The notes under the pieces are model-generated. The model saw nothing but the letters and a program-made list of their open reading frames with translations. It did no database searches and had not been told where the DNA came from. Below, one piece after another: positions 24,467 through 31,701 of a stretch of 31,701 bases of DNA (positions are counted from its first letter, which is position 1; every line of letters begins with the position of its first letter). The stretch comes from a virus. Where the stretch lies: positions 1 to 31,701 of IMG/VR virus record IMGVR_UViG_3300037246_001193. The stretch is one strand, 5' to 3'. A program made the translations under genes and the position numbers.

Positions 24467-24660
24467 ATGTCTAAATCCTTTATATCGAATATAGGCAAAT
24501 GTTTTTGTTTATCCTCCTCTTCCTCTTCAGCTATTACTTTAAGCTCGTCTTTTATTTCATCTACTTTACGCTTAATGCGAGTATTCACATCCGCAGGTTT
24601 GTGATAATTGCTAGCGGAAGCGGTAGAAGAACTAAACCAATTATTATGTATTACACTCAT
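24463..24660 (-). CDS. Small 65-residue acidic protein with FDIKDLDI tail
   Basis: The 65 residues have a Ser/Asn-rich start, a charged helix (KRKVDEIKDELKVIAEEEEE) and the C-terminus LPIFDIKDLDI. It overlaps the end of the beta-subunit gene by ATGA and has AGGAG 10 nt upstream. Position directly after the RNA polymerase genes makes a polymerase-associated role possible, but there is no direct evidence. Confidence 0.65.
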   Translation of the reverse strand: MSVIHNNWFSSSTASASNYHKPADVNTRIKRKVDEIKDELKVIAEEEEEDKQKHLPIFDIKDLDI

Positions 24661-27659
24661 CTTTGATCAACTCCTATTACGGTGAGATATGAATTGAGTA
24701 ATTTAACAGATTCAGGTACTGTATCTAACTCTTTACTTTCGTCAGTAAGAGTAGCTTCAATGAAATTACGGATGTAATTATTTTTTAAATCAATACAGTC
24801 GGATTTAGTTGTTAGAAATTCATGTAAGTTAACTGGGGCATCATGACCAATTAAACATGCGGTTTCCATTTCGCCACATCTTTGCCCCCCTTTGTTTTTT
24901 CTACCTCCAAGAGGTTGAAGGGTTCGTCTTGCATATGCTCCAATTCCTCTTGCTGCAAGTTTCTCTTCTGCAATATGAACCATTCTGAAAAAGTTAATAA
25001 ATCCAACAGCTATCCGCTTTACTAAATGAACTTTGGCTAATGGATCATATATCTTATATTTAAATTCTGCCCCCGTGTATTTCATTGCTTCTTCAACTTG
25101 CTCTAATCTACATGATTGAAATGGAGGTTGGATAATAGTTAAATCTTGAATGAACTCCTCTGTTATTGTTTTTGGGATCTGTTTAGAAAACTGATCATAA
25201 TACCATCCACCCTCTGTACAATCAACTATCTGTATGAATTTTAACAAGTACTGTTTGATGTTTTTCTGTATAATATTATCTTCAAGCATTTGTAACATTG
25301 ATTGTTTTAGAGAATCTACTGCCATAGATAAATGCATTTCATATAACTGTCCGATGTTCATCCTAGATATGATACCTAGAGGATTAATACAGATATCCAT
25401 ATGTCGTCCATCTGGTAATTGTGGCATTTTGTCATGGGGAACAATTCTAGATATCACTCCTTTATTCCCATGCCTATTTGCCATCTTATCCCCCACTTTT
25501 ACACGTCTGAAATGAACTCCATACATTTCAACATGTATACCATTTATTCTCTCACGTTTTTGTTTATACTTACCAACGAATGAGAATTTATCTAGGTTGT
25601 GTTCTCTGACAGTTTTTATAGCTTGATCTTTGGGCATAACTTGTTTAAGAACTTTCTGTAGATCTTTTTCTTTATCTTGTTGTTCTTCTAATTTGGCCTC
25701 AACCCATTCTCTGTATTCAGGTAACTCTTCATTCCATGAGTTACCATACAAATTTACTTCGGATATTATATAGTTTTTTCTAGCTTCTAACGGTATCTGT
25801 TCAGAAAAGACTGAATAGTATTCGTCTGAATTTAACTTTTTAAGAATGGCATATGGATCGCCTGCGTTGATTGTTTCAAATTCCTTTGGTAAAGGTTTAT
25901 ACTCATCTTCTTTTAAAGAAAGGAGAACTTTATCTGGAGTTAATGTAAATGATAAATCTTTATAATGGACAGATGTTAAAATATCATCATTGACAAGTCT
26001 GTCTGATATTACAATACCATCTTCATAATTGTTTCCATAATATACCATCACTCCTGTTAGCAGGTTTTTACCAATATTTATATTACCGTCCTTACAGAAA
26101 TTACTTTCTGCTAAGATGTCTCCACCTTTAACCTTATCGCCTGGTTTAACATATATGTTCATAAAATCCATATGCTCAACATAGATTTTTCTATATCGAA
26201 TGTCAAAGATCTCAACATCTTTATCATTATATAGAACAATAATGTAGTCCTTATCAACATGAACTACTTCTCCATCTTTTTTGGCGATTTTAACGAACTG
26301 TGTATGCCTTGTATATAAACCTTCACAACCAGAACTTATCAGGGGAGTATCAAATTGCCTCAGCATAATTGCTTGTCTCATTTGTGAAGACGCCATTTGT
26401 AATCTTGTTTGGTCGTCGTGTTTAAGAAATGGAGTCATTGAAACAGGTATTGAAATTGGGTGATTTGCACAAATGTCATCTGTGAACTTTAAGTTTTCAT
26501 CAAGATGTACATTTGGAACTAAATTCTGTAATACTCCACAGTTATCTCTATCTGGAGTATCAACTGGACATAAACGCCCAAACATAGTCGGACAAATATC
26601 CCTTAAATGTTTTGGAATATTTTCTCTTTTAAAACCACCTGGCCCAAGAAGACTTATTCTTGATAGTTTTGTCAGTTCTTCAATTGGGTTTATTGAAAAA
26701 TCAAACTGAACAATATCCGAGACATTACAGTCTGACAAAATCTGGGTAGAGTTAATATTAAATTTGGGTTGTCTAGCTGTTCGGTTTGCAAAGCATAGAT
26801 CAAATATAATCTTTGAGATTTTTGAAATTACAACATACTCAAAACACCTTACTCGCTTATTCGTGAATAATGTATCATCAATTGATCCTGTCTTAAGAAT
26901 TTCAGTTAGCTCTTCTAAAATAGAATCATGTTCCATAAACTGCGCTGTAATCAGATCAACTTTGGGAATTAAATCAATTGCATATAATATATCATCTCCC
27001 TTTGATTTTGCATTATATCTGGAATATATTCTTCCGAGTTCGAGAGTAAAGTCATCAATTGTATATCCAATTGATTCTTCACAGTAGCTTTTTAAGTCGT
27101 ATCGTAGTAATTCATAAAGATTATCACTATCCGGATCAACGTCAATGTTAAGATCATATTTTTCAGTAGCAGCTTCGATACCATGATATGCTAATAATAT
27201 TAAAGATAACGGAACTTTTTTACCTAAGAAACTGATCCGAATATATGGTTCTTCTTTATTTTTAAATACCATTATGGTTGCTACATTTGTTCGTAGCTTT
27301 ATAGTCTCGCCTCTGGTGACGATGGGAATATCGAAAAGCTGAAATAAAGGGATTTTTCTTCTTCCATTAATATAAATATAATTTCCATCAACTAATTTAG
27401 GAATAAATATACTTAAGTCAATTTCAGAACTGCCCTTTTGTAACTTAATAGCCAATGTTTGTTTGAGAGTTTTGGCCAGCTCTCCTGATGAAAATCTAGA
27501 ATCTTTGAGATTGATCTCATTTATTTGAAATCCAATTTCTTCAACAGGTTTAACTATTTCTTGTACAATAGGTAAAATCTGGTCATAATCTAGTTGTCGA
27601 ATTGTGAAGATATTTCTATCTTCGTTTTGAATTGTAGATATTGGATTAATTATTTTCAA
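24657..27659 (-). CDS. DNA-directed RNA polymerase beta subunit (phage-encoded, unsplit)
   Basis: The 1000 residues contain the conserved beta blocks in order: the rifampicin-pocket region FSINPIEELTKLSRISLLGP (321-340), TMFGRLCPVDTPDRDNCGVL (358-377), MRQAIM near 427-432, GDKMANRHGNKGVIS (723-737), INPLGIISRMNIGQ (758-771), and the C-terminal LQPLGGRKNKGGQRCGEME. It is about 340 residues shorter than E. coli RpoB (lineage insertions absent) but spans the whole fold in one chain, unlike phiKZ-type split subunits. The pocket differs from E. coli at positions equivalent to D516 (Phe321) and H526 (Lys331). TTG start with GGGGGA 8 nt upstream. Products pair with the beta' gene upstream. Confidence 0.97.
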   Translation of the reverse strand: MKIINPISTIQNEDRNIFTIRQLDYDQILPIVQEIVKPVEEIGFQINEINLKDSRFSSGELAKTLKQTLAIKLQKGSSEIDLSIFIPKLVDGNYIYINGRRKIPLFQLFDIPIVTRGETIKLRTNVATIMVFKNKEEPYIRISFLGKKVPLSLILLAYHGIEAATEKYDLNIDVDPDSDNLYELLRYDLKSYCEESIGYTIDDFTLELGRIYSRYNAKSKGDDILYAIDLIPKVDLITAQFMEHDSILEELTEILKTGSIDDTLFTNKRVRCFEYVVISKISKIIFDLCFANRTARQPKFNINSTQILSDCNVSDIVQFDFSINPIEELTKLSRISLLGPGGFKRENIPKHLRDICPTMFGRLCPVDTPDRDNCGVLQNLVPNVHLDENLKFTDDICANHPISIPVSMTPFLKHDDQTRLQMASSQMRQAIMLRQFDTPLISSGCEGLYTRHTQFVKIAKKDGEVVHVDKDYIIVLYNDKDVEIFDIRYRKIYVEHMDFMNIYVKPGDKVKGGDILAESNFCKDGNINIGKNLLTGVMVYYGNNYEDGIVISDRLVNDDILTSVHYKDLSFTLTPDKVLLSLKEDEYKPLPKEFETINAGDPYAILKKLNSDEYYSVFSEQIPLEARKNYIISEVNLYGNSWNEELPEYREWVEAKLEEQQDKEKDLQKVLKQVMPKDQAIKTVREHNLDKFSFVGKYKQKRERINGIHVEMYGVHFRRVKVGDKMANRHGNKGVISRIVPHDKMPQLPDGRHMDICINPLGIISRMNIGQLYEMHLSMAVDSLKQSMLQMLEDNIIQKNIKQYLLKFIQIVDCTEGGWYYDQFSKQIPKTITEEFIQDLTIIQPPFQSCRLEQVEEAMKYTGAEFKYKIYDPLAKVHLVKRIAVGFINFFRMVHIAEEKLAARGIGAYARRTLQPLGGRKNKGGQRCGEMETACLIGHDAPVNLHEFLTTKSDCIDLKNNYIRNFIEATLTDESKELDTVPESVKLLNSYLTVIGVDQR

Positions 27660-27671
27660 TGCTGAATCCCC

Positions 27672-27860
27672 CTATTCTTTAATATACACATCACAAAATG
27701 ATTTTAAAGCTTCCTCTAGTTTATCATCTTCAACAAAATAAGGATCGCTATTCATTCGTAAAACATTCATTATAAGTTGAGTTAGTCGAAGGTCTGGCGC
27801 ATGACGCCAGATCTTTTCGACCGACCCTAGAATACGTTCAATTCGAGCGGGATCTCTCAT
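27672..27860 (-). CDS. Small protein between the RNA polymerase genes
   Basis: The 62 residues begin MRDPARIERILGSVEKIW and contain APDLRLTQLIMNVLRMNSDP followed by FVEDDKLEEALK. This resembles a small bacterial family of unknown function with an M-R-D-P-x-R-I start and P-D-L-R-x-x-Q-L-I core. GGGGAGAAAATAAC precedes the ATG, which overlaps the beta' stop. Its place inside the polymerase operon makes a role as polymerase partner or assembly factor attractive, but this is speculation. Confidence 0.65.
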   Translation of the reverse strand: MRDPARIERILGSVEKIWRHAPDLRLTQLIMNVLRMNSDPYFVEDDKLEEALKSFCDVYIKE

Positions 27861-30568
27861 GTTATTTTCTCCCCTTTAAGTATTTTGTCCATGACGCCCG
27901 AATACCTTCCTTCGTATAGAATTCCTTGTAATATTGATCTTTTTGGATTCGAGAATGCCATTGCTAATATCCAACTTTCACGGTTTGGTACAGACTGGAT
28001 ACTATAAAAGTTTGGACTAATCTTTTCTCTATTTTTTAATAGTCTCCATTTTTTATAGTCTTTCCACATTAGTTGAGCTACAACACACTCAAAATGGACA
28101 TGGTATATATCTTTATCATATACATCAAATAATTCATCAGCTATAATGGTATATGTTTTTCCCTTAAATTTATGTAAGAGTTCAGCAACGGCTGCAAGAT
28201 CTCCAATAATATCTCTTTGCTTCATGGAGGCTTCTGTATCATCTTTTCCCTTAATTACTGCTGAACCTGAAGTATGGAAAGTTCTTAGAACTAACTGAGT
28301 TCCTCTTTCGCCTAATGTTTGAGCCGCAATAATACCAATGAAGCGACTATTCAAATTCTTATACAAATCTCCATAACATATTTTACATATTTTAGCAGAT
28401 TTACATAAAATAGGACTTCGTATTTGAATGATTTTTCCAATTATATCTTTATAATTATCTCGACTAATTTTATATAACGATGCTCCATCTTCTGAAAGAC
28501 GCCATCTGTTTATTAACATTCGACCCTTTCTTTTTGTTTTCACATCAACTTCTAAGAAATCTGTGGTTCCACAATCTTCAAGATCATGATTAATTTGTAA
28601 ATTGGCACATGTAAAAATGAGTTTTCTCGATAAGTAACCGCTCGTGCCTGTATTAAGTGCAACATCTAAAAGACCTTTTCTACATCCATATGTTGAGTAG
28701 AAAAATTCTTCTTGAGTTAACCCCTCAATTAAAGAGTTTTTAATTGGTAGTGGTAAAATTTCTCCATCAAAATTTGAGATAAATCCTCTCGATAATACAA
28801 GTTGTTTAACTTGATCCCAGCTTCCTCTTGCACCAGATTCTATCATATATGAATATTTAAACTTACTCTTAAGTTCTTCATCCAAACGAGGATCTGAAAA
28901 TGCAGCAATTTGATGTCCAATCTCATCGTGAGAAAATATTTCATCTTTTATTTTTTCTAAACCTTCAATTGAGCAGTCTTTTAAGGACATAGTACAACCA
29001 TACAGAGTCGCAAATTTAAACCCTACCCTTTTAATATTATCAAGAACTTGCATAGTTATACTACTTGGATATTTATCTTTAACGTCGTTAAGAATATCAA
29101 GAAGCTCATCCCCGGCGATAGTTCCTTCAATCAAAGGATAATCTTTTGGAAGTTGTTTATTAAATTCAGCTTGTCCCCAAGGAATATCTTTATCTTTATA
29201 TGTGATTATCTCATCTGAGAAGTTCGCTGATGTTAAATAATAAATACCTAATATTATATCTTGACTTGGGGTTGTAGTCAAACTTTCATTTGCAGGACTA
29301 CTTAAGTTGGCGGAGATTGAAATTTTATTTATAATCTCTTCTTTTGCTTCGTCAGTGATCGGAATATAAACTGCCATTTGATCACCATCAAAATCTGCAT
29401 TAAATGGAGGACAAACTAATGGGTGTATTTTTATCACTTGGTTTAATGTAATTTTGATTTTAAATCCAAGCATTCCTAATTTGTGGAGAGATGGTTGTCT
29501 ATTTAAAATACAGTATTCTCCATCTGTTATTTCCTCACAAACTTTTAGCAAAATAGGTGATCGACTGTCAATACATTGATCTATAAAGTCAATCGCCTCA
29601 TTGAGAAGTTTGAATTTACCAAGTTGTATAATTCTCTTGGCAATTGGGAGTTTAAACATTTCGAGTACCATTATATATGGAAGTTTGCACTCATCTAATG
29701 AAAGTGTTGGATCCGGAGTAATAACTGCACGACCAGAAAAATCAATTCTTTTACCAAGGATATTTCCTCTGATTAATCCTTCTTTTTTAGCCATTTTCTC
29801 GAGAATTCTGGTATATAACTCACTTACATCTTTTTGTAATTGTTTGAAATAAGTATAGTAAAGAGCTTTATCTCGTTGAATGTTAATAACCGTATCTTTC
29901 ATTATCTCTTTCTTAGTGAGTATTTGGACATAATATCGGTTGATTTTGTCCATTAATTGTTTTGTTTCTCCAGAGCTTTTTGATGTTGGTCTTAAGTCAG
30001 GAGGTAGTACAATGATCTTATCTATAAGAAGACTATCAATGTTATCCATAATAATTTGCCACTCAATAATTCCATATTCAAGCATATTTTTTGCAAAACC
30101 TTCAACAAGAACTCTAATTGCTTCTATGCGTTCCCATTTTTCTATATCTGGCGGAAGGTTTTCGGGATTAACAGAAACGACAAAATCACCATTGTCTGTA
30201 TCTATATAAAGAACGCTCTTATCATTTCTCATAAGATCATCAAGAGCTTTTTTCAAACTCTTCCCACCTAGGTCGACCAGTAGGTCATAAAATAATGGGT
30301 TCACAACTGGAATTGGTATTGTGATTTTTGCAAATGTTTTTCTTCGAGCATCGCTATTTATAATTTCGACTTCACAAATAGAACATTTACCTCCAGACTT
30401 TGATACTCCGTGATATGTTCCACACTGGCAAGTATAGTTTCTTACCGGACCAAATATTTGTTCAGAGAATAATCCAAATGGGTGAAACTTTTTCTTTCCG
30501 AATGTTTTTAGAGACGTCACTTCGTCTAGGTTTTCACAAAATGTTCCATAATCTAATATCTTAGGCAT
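27857..30568 (-). CDS. DNA-directed RNA polymerase beta' subunit (phage-encoded, unsplit)
   Basis: The 903 residues include the N-terminal zinc site CQCG...CSIC (Cys 47, 49, 62, 65), GNILGKRIDFSGRAVI (269-284), the catalytic NADFDGDQMAV (390-400, Asp 392, 394, 396), bridge helix SGARGSWDQVKQL (578-590), trigger loop YGCRKGLLDVALNTGTSGY (627-645), the second zinc site (Cys 666, 722, 728, 731) and IIAAQTLGERGTQLVLRTFH (746-765). The rest is short (about 138 residues): it keeps a SWILAMAF...GRYSGVMDK element but lacks the usual terminal V-I-x-G-x-L-I-P-A-G-T-G motif. It makes the RNA-synthesis active centre with beta. GGGAG precedes the ATG. Confidence 0.97.
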   Translation of the reverse strand: MPKILDYGTFCENLDEVTSLKTFGKKKFHPFGLFSEQIFGPVRNYTCQCGTYHGVSKSGGKCSICEVEIINSDARRKTFAKITIPIPVVNPLFYDLLVDLGGKSLKKALDDLMRNDKSVLYIDTDNGDFVVSVNPENLPPDIEKWERIEAIRVLVEGFAKNMLEYGIIEWQIIMDNIDSLLIDKIIVLPPDLRPTSKSSGETKQLMDKINRYYVQILTKKEIMKDTVINIQRDKALYYTYFKQLQKDVSELYTRILEKMAKKEGLIRGNILGKRIDFSGRAVITPDPTLSLDECKLPYIMVLEMFKLPIAKRIIQLGKFKLLNEAIDFIDQCIDSRSPILLKVCEEITDGEYCILNRQPSLHKLGMLGFKIKITLNQVIKIHPLVCPPFNADFDGDQMAVYIPITDEAKEEIINKISISANLSSPANESLTTTPSQDIILGIYYLTSANFSDEIITYKDKDIPWGQAEFNKQLPKDYPLIEGTIAGDELLDILNDVKDKYPSSITMQVLDNIKRVGFKFATLYGCTMSLKDCSIEGLEKIKDEIFSHDEIGHQIAAFSDPRLDEELKSKFKYSYMIESGARGSWDQVKQLVLSRGFISNFDGEILPLPIKNSLIEGLTQEEFFYSTYGCRKGLLDVALNTGTSGYLSRKLIFTCANLQINHDLEDCGTTDFLEVDVKTKRKGRMLINRWRLSEDGASLYKISRDNYKDIIGKIIQIRSPILCKSAKICKICYGDLYKNLNSRFIGIIAAQTLGERGTQLVLRTFHTSGSAVIKGKDDTEASMKQRDIIGDLAAVAELLHKFKGKTYTIIADELFDVYDKDIYHVHFECVVAQLMWKDYKKWRLLKNREKISPNFYSIQSVPNRESWILAMAFSNPKRSILQGILYEGRYSGVMDKILKGEKIT

Positions 30569-30570
30569 TA

Positions 30571-30804
30571 TTAATCTCCCAGTTTGAATTTGTCAGTCAA
30601 AAACTGTCCTATCTCGAAAAAGTGTTGGCTAACTTTATTCGCAATCATTCTGTCTAAATCAGGCATTACTCCACGCGCAATGATTCTTATATCATCTGCC
30701 GCCAATTGTATTTTCGAGTTTTTAATAGCTTCTTCGACTATACGAACAATTTCTTGTTCTAATAATGATGGTTCATCTAAATTAATCTTAATTGTCTTGG
30801 TCAT
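30571..30804 (-). CDS. Small unknown protein upstream of beta'
   Basis: About 77 residues from ATG 30804 (GAGAG site), acidic-helical N-terminal part (IVRIVEEAIKNSKIQLAADD) and a second helix with DLDRMIANKVSQHFFEIGQF. A longer frame from TTG 30819 would add five residues but has no good ribosome site. It is directly upstream of the beta' gene by 2 bp, so co-transcribed. Not recognised. Confidence 0.55.
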   Translation of the reverse strand: MTKTIKINLDEPSLLEQEIVRIVEEAIKNSKIQLAADDIRIIARGVMPDLDRMIANKVSQHFFEIGQFLTDKFKLGD

Positions 30805-31000
30805 CTGGCTCTCTTTCAATTATCTTTTCCTTTAAATTATCAACTCCCTTGTCAACTAAATCGCTTGCTGTTTGCTCAGTTCTCTCAACCATCAAACTAA
30901 AGAACGACTTAACAGCATCTTTACAACATTTTACAACGTCATCAATAAGAGTTCCAACTTGATCTGACATTTCTTCATTACTCAATCGTTTCTTTTCCAT
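30788..31000 (-). CDS. Small unknown helical protein
   Basis: About 70 residues from ATG 31000 (GAGGTG site, 8 nt); an in-frame ATG at 31024 would overlap the previous gene by 20 nt. A hydrophilic, helical protein with VGTLIDDVVKCCKDAVKSFF and repeated Asp-Lys helices. It overlaps the downstream start. No family recognised. Confidence 0.5.
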   Translation of the reverse strand: MEKKRLSNEEMSDQVGTLIDDVVKCCKDAVKSFFSLMVERTEQTASDLVDKGVDNLKEKIIEREPDDQDN

Positions 31001-31004
31001 ACTC

Positions 31005-31343
31005 CTAACACCTCTGTCTTTCATATTTTATTTCGTCCCAAGGTGTAAAATAACAATCATCTAAATTGAAGCAGGATAACATACTAATTATCATTGAGTT
31101 CGATTCTTTCGTTAACTCATGTTGTCTTAAACTGTTTGGTATACAAAACTCTCCAGTCCTTGGAATTGCATTTGGATGTGGATTGTCTAGGATGACCATA
31201 TCAATTTTATCATCAACAGTTTTGATTATATATTTTTTAATTTCAAATTTTTTCGCTATTTTTGTAATTTGGTATAACTCATTTTTGTAAATCAATTTTC
31301 TAGGCATAATAAGTTCTGTTACTTCAATGTCTTGTATCTTCAT
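31005..31343 (-). CDS. Small unknown protein
   Basis: 112 residues, beta-rich at the start (KIQDIEVTELIMPRKLIYKN) then VDDKIDMVILDNPHPNAIPR and SMISMLSCFNLDDCYFTPWD. The AGGAGC site and TAATG overlap with the preceding gene indicate coupled translation. No motif identifies it. Confidence 0.5.
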   Translation of the reverse strand: MKIQDIEVTELIMPRKLIYKNELYQITKIAKKFEIKKYIIKTVDDKIDMVILDNPHPNAIPRTGEFCIPNSLRQHELTKESNSMIISMLSCFNLDDCYFTPWDEIKYERQRC

Positions 31344-31701
31344 TATGCAGCTCCTGTTTCAGGAATCAGTTCAATGTAAACATTACTACCTTCATTGAAA
31401 ACTGATACTACAAAATTGTTAAAATCTTTTTGGCAACTTACAATAGATGCCAAATTTAGAATAACATCTTTACTACTCTTTAGAGTATCCATTGGGATTA
31501 TTCTCTCAACAACTGGATAAACTTTACTCCCAAGGAATACAGTTACATCTTTATGTTTATTCATATCCAGAATTGGGACGATCTTTTCTGGAAGATTTAC
31601 AAACTTTTCTTCACCTACTGTGTTTTCATAAACAACATCATAACAACAGTTTTCAATATGTTTTGTGTAATCAAGTTCGTATTTTTGGACAGATTGGTTT
31701 G
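31343..31701 (-). CDS. Unknown protein, 5' end beyond the right edge (partial)
   Basis: The frame ends at 31343 and stays open without a stop to the right edge. The internal ATG at 31564 has no ribosome site, so the gene most likely begins outside the window. The visible part (about 119 residues) includes YTKHIENCCYDVVYENTVGE and VILNLASIVSCQKDFNNFVV, with alternating beta strands. No family is recognised. Confidence 0.55.
   Translation of the reverse strand, partial: NQSVQKYELDYTKHIENCCYDVVYENTVGEEKFVNLPEKIVPILDMNKHKDVTVFLGSKVYPVVERIIPMDTLKSSKDVILNLASIVSCQKDFNNFVVSVFNEGSNVYIELIPETGAA

Overview
The window is part of an AT-rich, tightly packed genome of a large contractile-tailed bacteriophage (myovirus, probably jumbo-sized). 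The basis is a T4-type tail and packaging gene set (tail tube, gp26-like tail/baseplate protein, gp25, gp6/baseplate J, hub, tape measure, large terminase) in the same window as phage-encoded multisubunit RNA polymerase genes. Almost every gene has a strong AGGAG-type ribosome binding site, and neighbours often share ATGA or TAATG junctions. This would fit a low-GC Gram-positive-like host, but the sequence does not prove the host. I saw no tRNA, rRNA, CRISPR array or insertion sequence.

Layout: (1) Positions 1-140 look like a divergent control region, with a leftward gene starting at the edge and a rightward block beginning with a HAD phosphatase. (2) Positions 141-9397 on the + strand hold tail and baseplate genes: tail tube, two small cysteine-module proteins, a gp26-like zinc-ribbon protein with a possible frameshift extension, gp25, a two-module cysteine protein, an unknown, gp6/baseplate J and an unknown helical protein. 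(3) Positions 9403-18919 on the - strand hold a virion-like protein, the tape measure, an HELIH metalloprotease-like protein, the large terminase, the baseplate hub and a DUF932-like protein. (4) Positions 18924-24660 on the - strand are small accessory and metabolic genes: a methyltransferase, a family-B-polymerase-like palm protein behind a GC-rich hairpin, a xylose-isomerase-like TIM barrel, GTP cyclohydrolase IB (FolE2) and a small zinc-ribbon protein. (5) Positions 24657-30568 on the - strand hold unsplit RNA polymerase beta' and beta genes separated by a 62-residue ORF. (6) Positions 30571-31701 hold small unknown genes, the last running off the right edge. The two arms converge at 9397/9403 with only 5 bp between them.

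How it may work together: the phage RNA polymerase probably transcribes a subset of phage genes. A near-identical AT-rich motif (TTT[A/G]GAACAAAA..ATAAAA) lies in the leaders of three transcription units: HAD/tail tube, terminase and hub. It is the best candidate for its promoter. FolE2 could supply 7,8-dihydroneopterin triphosphate for 7-deazaguanine or folate chemistry, but no other gene of those pathways is in the window. The most novel item is a four-copy module, N-terminal helices plus hydrophobic segment plus a spacing-conserved cysteine helical hairpin, spread over three proteins among the tail genes.
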